In this document: in pieces, positions 35,425-49,590 of the stretch
Layout: every line of letters starts with the position of its first letter
Numbering within the stretch: the stretch's first letter is position 1
NCBI GenBank assembly: GCA_030737875.1
Contig: CM060920.1
Span: 480,282,861-480,346,860 of the forward strand
DNA: 64,000 nucleotides
Direction: 5' to 3'
From: Allium sativum
Lineage: Eukaryota; Streptophyta; Magnoliopsida; Asparagales; Amaryllidaceae
Program-made: the position numbers and the translations under genes
The notes under the pieces: model-generated
What the model saw: only the letters and a program-made list of their open reading frames with translations
Databases searched by the model: none
Told to the model about the DNA's origin: nothing

Positions 35425-37904
35425 TGTGACAGCCCACATCCGTTAATGTCACTCTTCATCAAAATGCATTAAGTTCCATGTAGCGTTATAGGTAAACAGA
35501 AATTGAATATCAAAAATAGATATAAAGTAGCAGCGGATATTTAAAACATCATTATTTTTCAGAAAATATCGTAATCTCAAAACTAGTTACAACATCAGGC
35601 ATAAAATAATAAAACTAAGTACATCAAAACAAAACATATGTCTTGCGCTAAAAACCATTAGGGTACAGAGATGTAAAGTCATAATCCCCAGTAATAGCCA
35701 TAATAAAGTGGACAAGTAGTCAAAACAGTACATCAAAGCAGATCTAGAACTAAGCCAAAATGGAAGAGAGAATCCTAATCAAGCCTGAGCGTTCCCACCC
35801 TGAGAACCTGAGGGGAAGGAAGAGAGGGAAAAGGAAACAATACGGGTTAGACATAAAGTCTGGCGAGTCCAGTGACTTTTATCATATAAAGAAGTAAAAG
35901 TATCATGACATGCATATAAGCTGGATAATAGATAACAACAGGATATAACAGGTATAAACAGACTGAACATAATAAACAGAGTGGATTATGCTTCTCAAAT
36001 ACTTTTGTCTGCACCAATACTAGTATAATAGATATGTGATGGGATTAGGTATTCCCTAATTACTTAATAGAAATAGAATGATCCCAACAGAAACATATAG
36101 ATAGTTTTAGGTATACTCTAGTTTCATAATGGGTTTCCCAAACAGAAATAACGGGCACCTTAATAGAATATAAAGGGTGTTAACCCAAACAGAAATAATA
36201 GGCACCCCAATAGAAACAGACATGACTATATGTACCTTGATTACTATCCCCAAGCGATCAGCGTCCTAACTTGTAGATACCCTGTGTCGGCCCCATATTA
36301 GGGTATATTACTTCCTAAAGTGCCAACCTACAAAAGGACACAGACCTATTTATTGGTGCTACAACGACTTATTTTCTCCCTACAGACTGGACTCATGCAC
36401 ACACATGACTCCGTTGGAATGTGCCCGTATACACCCCCATTTAGATGAAACTCTTATAATCGGTTCAGTATGCGTGCCCTAACCCCTACCTAATGTGGGG
36501 TCCCTGTTAATACCAGAATGGGTTATTGACTGATATGGGTCCTACATTGTAGATGACATAAGTCAACCCCTAAACTTGTGTCATCCGGTTAACTAGGATT
36601 TTTAATAGGTTAAGCCCACATATTAACAGGTTCACCTTACCCCCACAGATTAACAAATTAATTTTCACAGGTTAACAGGTTCATATAACCCCCACAAATT
36701 AAACAGGTTTACTTACCCCTAACAGATTAAATAGGTTTACTTAACCCCAACAGATTAAACAGGTTTACTTAAACCCAACAGATTAAACATGTTCCACAGA
36801 TTGTTTACCGTTTTACTAACATGTTTCGCTTAATCTATAAATTAAGCCTACATATTTATATGCCCTAAACCTCAAGTCATAATTCACAGTATACAATATG
36901 CCCCAAATTTTAGTCATGTTTCATAGTACAAGATATGCCCTTAAATTATCATTCTAATCATTCCCAAATTATCCAAATTCTGTTTGTACACATGTTTCAG
37001 TGATGTTGGCCTCAGCTCGAAAGTGGCCTAGACTATAAAAATAAAAAGGGAAAGAGAGAGAAGAACAAAAATAGGCATATAAAATTAATAGAGATAGGCA
37101 TATGATAGCAAAAATAGGTATATCAGAAATAGGCATATAAATAGTAAACAGCAGATCAGGTGTACAGAGGAATATATGTAATTGCAGAACTGTTTAGGTA
37201 TGAATCAGATTCTTAACATGCATAAGTTCAGATCCAGATTTATAAACACGTCAGGGTTACTTATTAAAATTTTATATCTTAAAGTAACATGAAATCACAG
37301 AGATTGGATCTAAAGAACAGAGATTAATATGCTGATGTTGCAGAAGAGATTCTTGTATGTATATAGGCTGGTGTTGAAGAAGATAGTCTGATTCAATCCA
37401 AGCTGGGGAAGCATCTCATTTTCTCTATTGTTTTTGGGTGTAGAAAATAATAGAAATGTTGTCCTTTATATAGCCTACCTCTAACGAACCCAACCACAAA
37501 ACAAGTCCCGATTCAACAGAAGGAATTCGGCAAGATCCCAGTTGGGTCAACCCACTCCTCATGTGTTGACCTACTTGACCTTGGGTAGACCCAGACCTAG
37601 CATTGGTCGACCCTTAACGGGTTAATTTCCCACTGCGCCCACCTCTTTTCCTGCTTATGTAAATTCGAATTGACTTGAATTTATGATTTTTTTTATTCGC
37701 ACACAAGGCTCTTATATGTATGCAAACTTCTAACCTTCATATCTTTCTCCTACAATGTCTGTTTTATGCAAACTCAGAGTCTACCCTAAGCAAAATTCTG
37801 AGACAAACGCAATGGTACAATCCATTTTACTTAATTCCCAATATTTAATTAAGTATTCTTTAGTTTATCGTTATAATGTCCTTTTAAAATTACGAGGTGT
37901 TACA
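35425..37904 (-). repeat. F 5' LTR (2480 bp)
   Basis: Plus-strand ends are TGTGACAGCCC and GAGGTGTTACA. On the minus strand a TATA box (CTATATAAAG, 37464-37473) follows a decayed GGTCGACC cluster (about 37545-37615), where several GTCGAC sites now read GTTGAC or GTAGAC. Confidence 0.88.
37464..37473 (-). promoter_or_regulatory. TATA box of F 5' LTR
   Basis: CTATATAAAG on the minus strand. The equivalent site in the other LTR (about 29884-29893) has mutated to CTATACAAAG. Confidence 0.55.
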
Positions 37905-39810
37905 TTTAATGATTTCATAATGTGTCGATTGTTGAATTAGATGACATGGCATGGAGCTTGGGTCTTAGCTTGTTTCCCAACAAAGTAATGGATCTACGCT
38001 AAAGTCATGGATCAGCCAGAAAAGTGATAGATTCAGTCGTTCAAAGTAAGGTCGTGTGGCTTATTCTCCAAGACATAGCGGGTCGTTAGTGTATTGAATT
38101 CATCAGGTCGTTCAGATAAAGCTTGGGTCGTACACCCCTTAAGGTCGCAACTCCTTAATGTCGCAGATCTTTGGTTTGCGGCCGTGGAAATCAAGGTTGG
38201 CGGAGGTGAATGGAGGATGGGGCTCATTAGGTTGTTGAAGCATGGAACGTCTGAAGCAGGCCGATCTACGGGCTGTAAATATAACTTGAAGTCAGGTTGG
38301 TCCAACATCATTTGGTCGTTCTGCAATGAAGAGGTGCAGGTCATAGAAGCACTAGTCAGGTCGTTGGTTGAGTTAGCTTGCATAGTGAATTGGAGATGTG
38401 ATGTAGATAGGTCAATAACAACCTGGGGAAGTCAGGTCGTGGGAAGATTAGAACGACCTGGTGATGGGTCATAAGTTTGGCAAAATGATAGAGTGGGTCG
38501 GGTCGTGGATCGTAGGTCGGGATGACCTGATTTTGATGGGCCATGTATTGGTGTTATTTTGGTTCAGGGATGAATGTGACTTCGAAGTATATTCAAGTTG
38601 GAATGTTTGAGGTGTTGTGACACATTCATTGATCGTTGAAATGCAACGAATGTGAAGATGACTGGAAGTGATCAGTTAATGATAATGGTTGCTCGAGAGG
38701 GTTGCTTGAGCTTTGAATAGTATCGGGTTGGATGAGTAGAGATATTGAAGGCTTAGTGATTATCATTGTCATAGTTCTAGCAGGCTCAAAGCAAGGGTAT
38801 AATAGAGATGTCTAAAAGACCGGTTGTATGGTCGAGTACCCTGGGTAAAAAAGGTGTATCGAATTTTTGCTAGAACGGGGTTACCATTAGCCCTTGACAT
38901 ATGGCAGGGTTGGCCGTCATAAATTAACGATGGTATCAAAGCAGGATTGGCAGTGATAGTCAGAGTTTTGGATATTAGTTGTTTTGTTTGTAGCATCTCA
39001 TGTAGATTGTCTGACGTTGAAGGAGAGGTTTCTTGGGTGCTTGTCTGATGTTGGTTTAGGCCTTCGGGGCCTGTGCTTAAGGGATGTTGAGCTCGATTAG
39101 GGTGGTTTATGTGAGATATAACTAGTTGTTATGACTGCTATTGTCTAGTTTCCTTTGATTTCCATGAATATATAGTTCTTTCAAATGCTTGTTTGTAAAG
39201 GCTATCACTGTCGGATGTGGGGAAGACGGGGTTTGGATTCTTCTCTGTAGATGTTGGTAGATTAGTTGGTTGATATACCTATTTTGATATGCTTTATTGA
39301 TGATGTTAGGTAGCTATTGTATTGCTCACTAAGACTATTGTCTGACTCAAGGTTTTATGTTTCCTTTTTATTACCTTTGGATGTTCATCCATTTTTTGGA
39401 TGGGCAGACTGAGTAGCAGGTAACAGGTGATATCTTTGTGAGGACGATGCTGCTGTATGGTGGCGAGCAAGAGGCAGGCGTATTATTTTTCTATTACCTA
39501 GTATCTTTTATTTTCCGTTGTTTGATGTTTGAGTGTTGTAGCGAGGAAAATTTGTACAGACACTTATGTTGTAATCCTAAAGTGTATGGATATTCTTTCT
39601 AGTTGTTATGAAAGTTTAAGTTTATCTCAGAAATGCTTCACTATTATAGCCTATTGTATGTGTTCAATTATATTTTATCCATGCGTTGTGAGTTATATGA
39701 CAAGTGCCACATTATTTTATTCAACTCTGATGATCGTCCATAGCTGCCTGGCATGTCTCTCAGCGCATTATTCCTCTTGATTAGTGCAGGAGTTACGGGC
39801 GGTCGTCACA
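37905..39810 (+). repeat. D 3' LTR, third segment, with recurrent GGTCGT
   Basis: Sequence after the F insertion continues to GGTCGTCACA at 39810, which I take as the D LTR end because A-family LTR-like sequence begins right after it. Between about 38045 and 38520, GGTCGT or a one-base variant occurs roughly a dozen times at irregular spacing. I see no coding frame with protein character. The total D LTR would be about 2.8 kb. Confidence 0.6.
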
Positions 39811-40966
39811 AGTTAAAAATTAATCGGGGAATTTAATTCAAATAATCGACCTGATTTCTTGTTTCCTATGATAATCAAATTATCTTTTAAAAAACTTAAT
39901 TAAAACATTAATTAAGTTTGAAACATCCTTCTGATATAATTTATCTAAATTTAAATAGTTGTTTAGCTACACTATTTTCTTACCAAAATCTATTAATTAA
40001 AAACTAATTAACTTCTCACCGTTCATTTAATAAAAGAAATAGTTAAAACGATTACAATTAATCTTTCCTTTCTAAATTAATAAATTATATAATTAAGTTG
40101 AATTAATCCATTTAATTATTTCTTACAAACCATTTATACCCAATTATCAAAACTTAAGTTTATTTCTAGGTTACTTTGCAGAAAATGTCTTAACAACTCC
40201 AATGGTATATAACATTTCAAACAACATTCAAGTTGTTAATCAAATTTACACAAACAACAATGTAAATATATTCCACTATTATTAATTTGATAATTTAACA
40301 TTACAACAGCATATATTTCTGATAAATATGTCAAACTGATACAAAAGCAGAGTGGTGTTTATTTCTGCTAACAAGGTGTTCAAACAATTCAGTCAATACA
40401 TTTTATAGTGGAACCGTGTTTATTTCGACTAACTGATGTCACATTAATTATGATTAATGTAATTAGACACAACTAAATTAATCAATCAATTTATTTAACA
40501 ATCAATTCATTATTTACAGTGTTTACCAATCATTATTAATCAGTTATAATTTTATGTCTAATTTTACATTTGATTACTTTTAAATGATATCTAATATTTT
40601 ATCACTTTTGATTATTTACTAAATCAATTTATTTAAAATCAAATTATCTAAAATTTGATGACTACGTGAGCTAGTTGCACGCCCAACTAATTTACTTGAC
40701 TATACATACACGACCCAAATCTATTCGATCATATCTTTTTGGTCTAAACTTATATTTGCGCACATCATACATACGTATATATATTATATAAATATATCTT
40801 ATAGTTTATTAACATTAGAACCTTTAACTTTAAACATTTATTTCTTCTCTTTTATATTCGTAATGGGCAGAGCTAAATTAAGAGAGCCCACCTGTTATAA
40901 ATATATATATGCTAAACAATATAATATTTAAACCTAAATATTTTTCAAACCTTCCCTTCCCTTACC

Positions 40967-41023
<57 letters not shown>

Positions 41024-43701
41024 ACCAAGTCCAGGACCATTATTTATTACCCACGAACGTCGTGCATCCATTTCTTCCCACTAGGCCGACCACCCTTATT
41101 TCCTTTCCCATCCTTTCTTTTCTTCTCTTTTACCGCTGCCTCCCACTACCTTATTTCTTCTCCTCTGGTTTGTTACTGTACACTTAGTTTAGCCATTTGA
41201 CTAAACCCATATGGCTGATCAATCTTCTTAACCTTCATATTTTTTATATAATTACCAATGCTGCTTCTTCCTCACATGTTCAATTGACCATTATAGTGCA
41301 CTGGTACACGTGCACACCCATGCCATTGAGCTTAATACTCCCTCGACCATCTCCGCGCATCACTTGTTGGCCACTAACACCATTCCCAAGCCCAAACTTT
41401 GCTCTGATCATCAAAACAATGTTTTCACTGTTCAATCCGAAGCATCACACACCATTTAATGTTACATTAATCTCACCAGAAGCCACCATTGTCCACCGGA
41501 GGTCATCAAACTCTGGTCACACCTCAGCGATGACCTCCTTTGACCATCCCCTTAGTGCGCATTCCCCTTTGCCTCAACGTCGATGTTGTTCATCTACAAA
41601 GTCATCCCTCTCAACAGCATAAAAAAACTAAACAAATTACATCTCCAAAATCAAACCATAGAAAAATTAAATGATATTTCTCCAATGCTTTAATCCTCTC
41701 CACGCCTTTCTAGTGCCAAATCCATGGCCTCTGATCACTTAGATCACTAGCAATCGCCTCTAAAATGTTTTCCGATCAACCCCAAAATCCTCTTTATACA
41801 CAACATTAAAACTCCTAAAACTATTACCTGAGTTCATGATTTTCTGATGCACACTCAAACGTATTCATAGATTTCAATAATTCAAAGATTAAATTTTGAG
41901 TTTAAAAGCCCCTTTTTCCTTTATAACATATATATACGAAAATACATATTTCTACTGGAGGGGAAATTATTTTTAAAATAAACCTTAGACATTTATAATC
42001 CACTTCGATGTTGAATAAAATTTCTAAATTTCATTAGAATATTTGTTATAGATTTTAAAGCTATGTGGTGGGCTAAAAATAGTAGACAGATCGAGACTGC
42101 ACATATGTTTGTTTACAAGATAATTTGATATATCCCAGTTTCCTTTCTAGATTTTCATTCATGAAGGTCATAGCATTCAAACATACAAGATATCATAAGT
42201 AAGTAAAGGTATATCAAACAATATATTAATGGAGTAATGATTCAAACAGAAGCTTTACTATGAGGTTTCCTTACTAATACCATTTACAGTTTTGCTCCTA
42301 GTTTTTAAAAATTCCAGTCTTATTGTTTTTGGTATGATATGCAAATTAAATGGACTAAATGCCATTCTTTCTGAAATATATAGGCATCTGTGTTGTTTAT
42401 ACCCCCACCCCCCCCACATATATATATAAAATCAATAATTATGGGGAAGAGATTGCCCACTGCTGTTTTTTTACTTTAGTTTGTATTTTTTTCCAGGTTT
42501 TCGTATAAAAATCTAATTAGCTAGAAACATATGTCCCCATATATATGTTTACTCCATACTATACACAAATAGAAATAGTTTAGATTGGTAGAAGGGGAGT
42601 TATAATCACAATAATGTTTACTGTTTTGAGCCATTTCTGGTTTCTGGTTCCAGGTGTTTAGATTGCTGCCATTGTTCCTAGTTCCTATTTGTTTCATATT
42701 TTTGAGTGAATGTGTAAGGATATGCCAGTATTTAGAGGTGAAAACAATCAGTACAATATTGTGTAGCTGCTAGTTTTTGTAGGAATTTGGTTGACTGTCT
42801 TTGCTATGTTGATTGAAAAGCAATGATTGGTCATGCTAAATCTTTTCGTCTTGCACATGGTCCACTAGACCCTTAGAAGTACACATTTTTGTACTAGCAC
42901 GTGTGCAGATGGGTTACAAAAACATACATGGCTCACAAGTAATTTATGATATTAATGGCAGGTGATTTGATAACATACGACTACTATACTCTAGGCTTTA
43001 AAAAAATGGTGAATGTGCTTAAATTACACTTTGCCTGCATACATATCCTGTACCCTCCCCATTTCTAAAGTGTAAAAGAAAAACAAACTTAGCTCCTACG
43101 TCATGTTCCGTTGCTAGCTAGGTGTTTATAGACTATCTAAATGATTTGAAGTTGTTTAGTTCTTAGCTTTCATGCACATGGATTTAGTCTAGCATATGTA
43201 CTAAATATCCTGGAAAAAAAGTTATACATGGCTTCTAAGCAATTTATCCCATGTTTTGATCTTATCGCACATTATCAATTTAATGTCATAGATATATACT
43301 CCTGTATGCTTAAAAATGAAGCAAATAACTAATTATTTAATTTATTTATTGATTTATCTATGTTTATGTATTAAGAACAAGTTAAGAATGCAAACACACT
43401 ATTAAAGCACCCTTTACTTGTATATATATATATATATATATACATATATCAAGTTTAAAATATACACATAGCATTTTTAAATAATCATTATACTAATTTT
43501 CTATAATATTCAAATCTTATATTATTTATTTGGTTTTATATGCATATATACATAGGTAAATAAATTTTAAATCATTAAACTGTATGGATATACTAGGAAT
43601 TTTCTCAATATCTATCATTCACAATTTATTATTTAAATCAATTATTAAAATAAGACAAAATAAATTGTATTATAGAAGTAGTCAAAAATTGGGTCATTAC
43701 A
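39811..43701 (-). repeat. A: 3' LTR, right part only (about 3.9 kb)
   Basis: The right end GGGTCATTACA followed by a reversed polypurine tract matches the same boundary in B (56089). The left part, which should resemble 44611-45516, is missing, presumably because D inserted here and the remainder lies outside the window. The region is strongly A/T-rich, with a (TA)n tract at 40971-41019, a second at about 43421-43442 and a C run at about 42402-42417. I see no credible gene. The 141-codon frame at 41197 is low-complexity Ser/Pro/Thr sequence. Confidence 0.55.
40971..41019. repeat. (TA)n microsatellite
   Basis: About 24 uninterrupted TA dinucleotides. Confidence 0.95.
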
Positions 43702-44610
43702 ATCTACTCCCTTAAAAAAATTTCATCCTTAAAATTAAAGAGTAACAAGGAGATTATAGTTAAATCTATAGTTATAGACTTATACACATGCATGGTTCAT
43801 CCCCTAGCAATTACAACAAACAAGGCTTCCAAAACACATAGGTTATCTATCAAACATTTCACATCAATCAAAATATTCAATACATCAGTAATAAGCCATC
43901 AATCACAATTATTTTCATAACTAGAAATATCTGTTATAACAATTGGAAAACATTTCCATTTATTACTATCCTTCGACATTCATCTGTTCCTGACTGTAAA
44001 TCGGTAAGAAAATAATCCTCTAAGTATCAACCCCGAAGACCGAAATCAACATTAGATCAGTACTCAGAATACCATTTAACTCACCTAATTTCCGGTTATG
44101 TTCCAATTTCGTAACTTGAGTTAAATAATTCTCCAATTTTTCTTAAATAATTCTCCAATTTTTCTTATATATATATATATTATTCTTTATACAAACTCAA
44201 TTTGGTTATATATATAACCATTTTAATGTTTGTAATCCTGTTGGATTATAATAACATCCATCGATACATCCATATATAATAATAATTTCAGGGTTATATC
44301 CTTTTATATCAAAATAAAATTTTGGGCAAAATTATTTTATTTACTCAGTTTTTAAAACAATACTGTGTCGAATTACTCTATTCAAGAGTTTATAAACACC
44401 TATCGATACAGTTGTTCCTTTCTGTATCGACCAGAATTCATAAACCGCTCAACAAACCAATCATCACAATAAAATTCAGTTTTTATAATTTTACAAATAC
44501 GCGCTCGTATATATACACTTAATCAAAATCTAGCGTATTACTAAAGCCACATCTGTCAAGTTATGCTACCGAACCAAGGTTACTGCTCAACCTTTAGCTC
44601 TGATACCAAC
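43702..44610 (-). mobile_element. A: short internal region with PPT and PBS, no coding sequence
   Basis: On the minus strand it opens at the PBS (GCTCTGATACCA on the plus strand, 44597-44608) and ends at the PPT/pre-LTR box (43702-43740), 909 bp in all. The PBS-proximal 350 bp align with the B internal region (57130-57486): GGATATAATTTTGGG, a tract around ACCGTGTCGA, CGACCAGAA and CTCGTATATATACACT. No gag or pol is present, so A is a non-autonomous long-LTR element like B. Confidence 0.75.
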
Positions 44611-45516
44611 TATAACAACCCGCAAATCAGTACCTTTTGAATTAACTGAATACAACACACGTTCCACACAAATTGCATGAAGATATGAACCATTAATAGA
44701 AAGAAGTTAGAGGATGAGAAAAAGAAAGATATAAAATTAGAATAGAAGAAAATAGATAGAAGATAGAACTGAACAACAACACAGAATCTCACAATCGCAG
44801 TGGAATAAAAATATAATATATACAATCATCTTTGAAATACAAACTGTGTTATCACTTACATACATCATAATAGTACATCACATATACAACACAGCGGAAT
44901 AAGACTCTAAATATCTAACTTTGAAGCCTCCTACTCCAAGCTCCTTCATAAAAAACTGTAAAATCCTGAATTATTGGACTGCTCATACAAATTTAGGCAC
45001 CAAAGAGTTTCGGGAAAACATAAAAGAATAATCTCTAGGTCAGTCATGGGACTGGTATGAGTAAATGATATTAAAACAGCTTGATAAAATAAATGATATT
45101 TCATAAGACCGCGCTGTATAACACAGAACAGGTTTTTCCTTATGAGAATTCAAAACACTAGATTTAACATTTCAAAATCCTTTTGAAAAGAAAGACAGTC
45201 GTAAGTCCGCCGCACACACAAGCATGGATGGTTTTTAAATTACGATAACCCAAACATTCTTTTTATCAAAATTCTTCTGATATTATAATAGTCTAAGCCA
45301 AATAAATAGCAATCTAGCAGAATGCTTGCATCTCATGCTCTACATATATAGTATACTATCAAAACCGCGAGCGCTTATTGGATAATGTATTTCCAACCAT
45401 GACAAAGTATGGAACCACCTTATGATAGTGTATCTCTAGAGGGGAATACACTGGGTTCAACAAGAACATCTTGCAACCTAGCCACACATGACTGACCAAT
45501 CATTTCACTTGAGTGT
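44611..45516 (-). repeat. A: 5' LTR, part left of the B insertion
   Basis: It starts TATAACAACCCG next to the PBS and is homologous to the start of B's left LTR (45517-46260). Shared blocks include GAAGCCTCCT.CTCCAAGCTC, GTCAGTCATG.GACTGGT.TGAGTAAA and GACCGCGCTGTATAACAC. It is interrupted after CACTTGAGTGT by B and resumes at 63381. Confidence 0.85.
45512..45516. repeat. Target-site duplication of B, left copy
   Basis: AGTGT precedes the B start TGTAACGAC. The same AGTGT follows the B end at 63376-63380, and the A LTR homology continues across the two flanks. Confidence 0.92.
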
Positions 45517-47599
45517 TGTAACGACAAAAACATCGAAAAATCCCGGTAATTAATGAAAGAAATTAGAGGGTGAGAATAGATAATATAGAAACTTAGAATA
45601 GAAGAAGAAGAAGAAGAACACAACATCAGAGTAACACGAACCTCACAGCGGAACGAATAACATATAATAGATAACATAACTTTGAAATATAACAGTTATG
45701 TATACAATAGCACTTATCAGAGTACAACACTTACAACACAACGGAAATAAACTATAGCTATATGATCTTGAAGCCTCCTGCTCCAAGCTCTCCATGTATA
45801 TCTGTAAATTCCTGACTACTTGATTGCCCGTACAAATTAGGCACCCAAGAGTTTAGGGAAAACAACAAAATAAACTCCGGGTCAGTCATGAGACTGGTGT
45901 GAGTAAAATAGTTTAACACAGTTTAACATATATATGATATCTCATAAGACCACGCCGTGAATACGGAACGGGTTTTTCCCTTATGAGAATCCAACATCTT
46001 TGACAAGCAATATCATTCTGATATTATAATAATGTCTAAGTACAAATATATAACAATCTAGCAGAAATGCTTTCATCTCACGTTCTACATATATAGTATA
46101 CAATCAAAATCGCAAGCACGTATTGGATAATGGGTTTCCAACTATGACAAGGTATGGAACCACCTTCCGATCAGTGTACTCTAGGAACGATACACTAGAG
46201 TTCAACAAGAAAATCTTGTAACTCAGCCACACATGACCGACCACTCATTTCGCTTGAGTGTATCGAATGTACATCACCAACGGTTGGGATCAGCAACCGT
46301 TCCCGTATATATATATGGGACAGCATTGATAGATTTAAGAAACAAATGAATATTCTCTAGATATGTGATTATACACCCTACTTCGGTGCGACCGACTTAG
46401 CCATGCCGCCTGCCCGATTTCTGTCATTTACCGGTTGATGAGGCTAGAAGCTATGCTTTATCATTACATCAGATTCACTTCGAATGCTACATTGTCAAAT
46501 CCATCGAAATCACTAATTGACGTTTACAACAGTACATTACGTGTCAGCTAAAAGAAGTTTCCTTCTCCGCTTCCACTCTTGGTACGGTTGAAGAAATCAA
46601 TGTACGTGACCTTTCTGGAAATACTCTGTCAGACATCCATCTTCATTCACTTAAAATGTCACATCGTCATACCCGCCAAATCACAAATTGACTTATCCAA
46701 AAATAACACGGGTATACAGCTAAGAGAAACGAATTCCTCCGCCACCAAACGTGAATACGTTTGAACAGATCAACTTACGCGATCTATTGGATATACTCTG
46801 TCAGACCTTTGTCCATACAAGTTGTCCTGGGACTGGACAAACCGAAGGCACTATTTAGTATATCCATCTTAGTCACTGTTATCTAAGACTTATACAACAG
46901 CCCTTGCACTTTACTCCGTCTTCAATTATCTTTGGCATAAATGATTCGCAACGCTTATGCCAATACAGAGTGGTTCTTTGGATAATAATCCAACCGGTCT
47001 CTCCATATTAACAACATTAAAATGGTCAAAACTTCGATAGTCTGTGAGTTAACTATCAAAGAAAAACAAGTGTGCAAACAACGATATAATTTCCATCTGG
47101 AAATTATATCGAACAAACATCATTTAACATTAATCTCTTTAGTTCATTTATTTACTTATCTCCTGTTTCCCTATATTCTAAATTCTTATTTTCTTTTATC
47201 AGAAAACATTTCTGATTCTCGTTTGGAAAACATTTCCAAAACTCCTTTACGATCAAACCTTACCATTTCTTAGTCAAGAAGGAAGTCACTCTAGTTGGGG
47301 TATAATTACCTCGCAGACCTTAACTGAACAACGTTATAACTTCGAAATAGTCAAAGTTTATCTTTTAATCTTTAACAACTTCTTTACGCCTTTCTCGGAT
47401 CCAATTTTTACTAATCCACTTCTATATTTAAAACATTGGTTATAACGATAACGTTATAATCCCTCCTTTCGAATTATCTAACTTAATTATAACTTCTATT
47501 CTTATTAGTGAATAATTAACCTAACACTTATTTATTTATAAATAAATAAATCTCTATTTAAACACTGGAAAGTATAAGTACTTTCCCGAATTCGATATA

Positions 47600-48720
47600 A
47601 TCGAATTCGCCGATTAGCTCTCTTCGAGAAATCTCTATTTGATTAACTCTTCTTCGAATAACCTATATTCGATTAACTCCTTCCTTTCGAATATACTATA
47701 TTTGATTACTCCTTCTCGAATAAACGATATTCGGTAATCTCTCTTCGAATAACTAATATTCGATAACTCTTTCTTTTCAAATATCTCATATTTAAAAATC
47801 TCACTTTCGAATAAACTATATTCAATAATCTCCTTTGGAATGACTCTTATTCGATAAATCTCACTTCGATCAAAATATAATCGATAACTCCTTTCGATGA
47901 AACTAACATCGATAACTCCTTTCGATGAAACTAACATCGATTAATTTAAATCGACGAACTTAACTCGACTAACTCGACTAACTTAACTTGACTCGACTAA
48001 CTCGACTTACTTGGTTCGACCAATTCGATTTGATTAACTAGGCTCGACTAACTTGGTTTATTTAACTCAACTTGATTAACTCCTATCGAATAACTAATAT
48101 TCGATAACTCTATTTACTCCATTCGAATAACTAATATTCGATAACTCTATTTAACTCCATTTAACTCTATTCAACTCCATTCGAATAACTAATATTCGAT
48201 AACTCTATTTACTCCATTTAACTCTATCAACTCCATTCGAATAACTAATATTAGATAACTCTATTTACTCCATTTAACTCTATTCAACTCCATTCGAATA
48301 ACTAATATTCGATAACTCTATTTAACTCCATTCGCTTGACTCTAGATCGCAGCGATCACAATGGTTACGCCTGATTCCCTCAGGAAACATCCGACCGCCG
48401 TAGGCTATTTACAGCCCTGCGAATTACGCTAGCAGTCGTACGAGATGACAACTTATCCTGAATAACTCTGTTCGACTAACTCTATCTCAAATAACTATAT
48501 TTGACAACTCTAGTTCGTTTTAACTCTAATCGATTAACTCTACTGAGTAACTCTAACTCGATCAACTCGACGTGATTAACTCGACTTACTTAACCCAACT
48601 GGTTAACTTGACTTACTTAACTCACTGGTTAACTTGACTTACTTAACCCACTGGTTAACTCTATTGAACTGGTTAACTCTACTGAACTGGTTAACTCTAT
48701 TCAACTAACTCGACTCGACT
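47600..48720 (-). repeat. Hairpin minisatellite in B 3' LTR
   Basis: This is a long run of degenerate short units built around palindromes such as TCGAATAACTAATATTCGA and ATCGATAACTCCTTTCGAT, joined by AACTCTATTTACTCCATT spacers. It passes into CGACTAACTCGACTTACTT and ACTGGTTAACT units after about 47940 and 48590. A 100-codon minus-strand frame through it is a by-product of the repeat. Confidence 0.92.
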
Positions 48721-49302
48721 AATTCACTTTGTAAAGATTCCCTTTTTAACAACGTTTTATTCATTTGAAAAGATTTACTTTTAAATAACGGTTCTACACT
48801 TTAAAAATGATTTCCTTTTTATAACGTTTCCTTTTCAATTCTATTTGTAAATGGTTTACAAATATTCCCTTTTCAAATTTATTCTTGAAATATTCTAACT
48901 CCTTAAATTCTCTGAAAAATTCGCCATAACCTCCTTTGTAACGGGAGCATCGGGAAAATCCCCAAACCCGCCACACAGGCCTTTCCATTCAAAAAGAAAA
49001 TGGTTTGTAATTATTTCCTTTTTGAATATCTCCTATTTATAAATATTCCAATTTATAAACATTTCTTATTTATAAATATTCCACTTTATAAATATCTCTT
49101 ATTTATAAATATCCCATTTTATAAATATTCTATTTTCAATATCACTTTGAAAATCCCCTTATCAACATTTCGGTATGTTGTGGTATTCAATCATATCAAA
49201 TCACGATGTTCAATATCGTCCAAGTACATATAATCGCCCACAGATTTTATATCACATCATATAACAATATATGAAAAACAATAAAATAACTATTGAGGAA
49301 TC

Positions 49303-49305
49303 CAG
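49303..49305. repeat. CACTA target-site duplication, left copy
   Basis: CAG directly before CACTACAAC. The right copy is at 53876-53878, and the empty site in the other LTR has a single CAG. Confidence 0.93.
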
Positions 49306-49319
49306 CACTACAACAAAAC

Positions 49320-49590
49320 AGTCCTTTTACAACGGGCAAAAACCGTTGTTATATGCTTTTCACAACGGGCAAATGCCCGTCCTAATATGCGTTGTCGTAA
49401 TAGGTCCTTTGTAATTTACAACGGTCAGTGACTGTTGTAAAAGACCGTTGTAATGACGTGCTCTGTCACGTGCACGGACTCTATGACAACGGCTATAAAC
49501 CCATTGTAATAGCTTTTTAATTACAAGCGGCTTCTGCCCGTTGTAATACATTGTATTACAACAGGTTTTGCCCGTTGCGAAATAAATGAA
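49320..49590. repeat. CACTA left subterminal repeats
   Basis: About ten copies of ACAACGG or its complement CCGTTGT, often paired as hairpins such as ACAACGGGCAAAAACCGTTGT, with intervening T runs. The mirror region is 53545-53860. Confidence 0.92.

Larger units (their letters stand above)
27388..37904 (-). mobile_element. F: decayed full-length Ty3/gypsy (Tekay-like) element inserted in the D LTR
   Basis: On the minus strand the order is 5' LTR 37904-35425, PBS, gag-pro-RT-RNase H-integrase-chromodomain, PPT and 3' LTR 30325-27388. The flanks GTTAA (27383-27387) and TTTAA (37905-37909) look like a 5-bp duplication with one change. The LTRs differ by well over 10% by eye and every coding domain is broken, so this is a much older insertion than R1. 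Its proteins and 3' region are closest to those of R1. Confidence 0.9.

Noticed and set aside
41197..41622. 141-codon plus-strand frame in the A LTR
   Set aside because: It is Ser/Pro/Thr/Leu-rich low-complexity sequence with no motif. It sits in the LTR region where other family members have an untranslated leader.
47635..47937. 100-codon minus-strand frame, almost identical at 59461-59763
   Set aside because: It runs through the palindromic minisatellite. Its IEYSLFE-like repeats mirror the DNA units, and the identity of the two copies is explained by recent LTR duplication.
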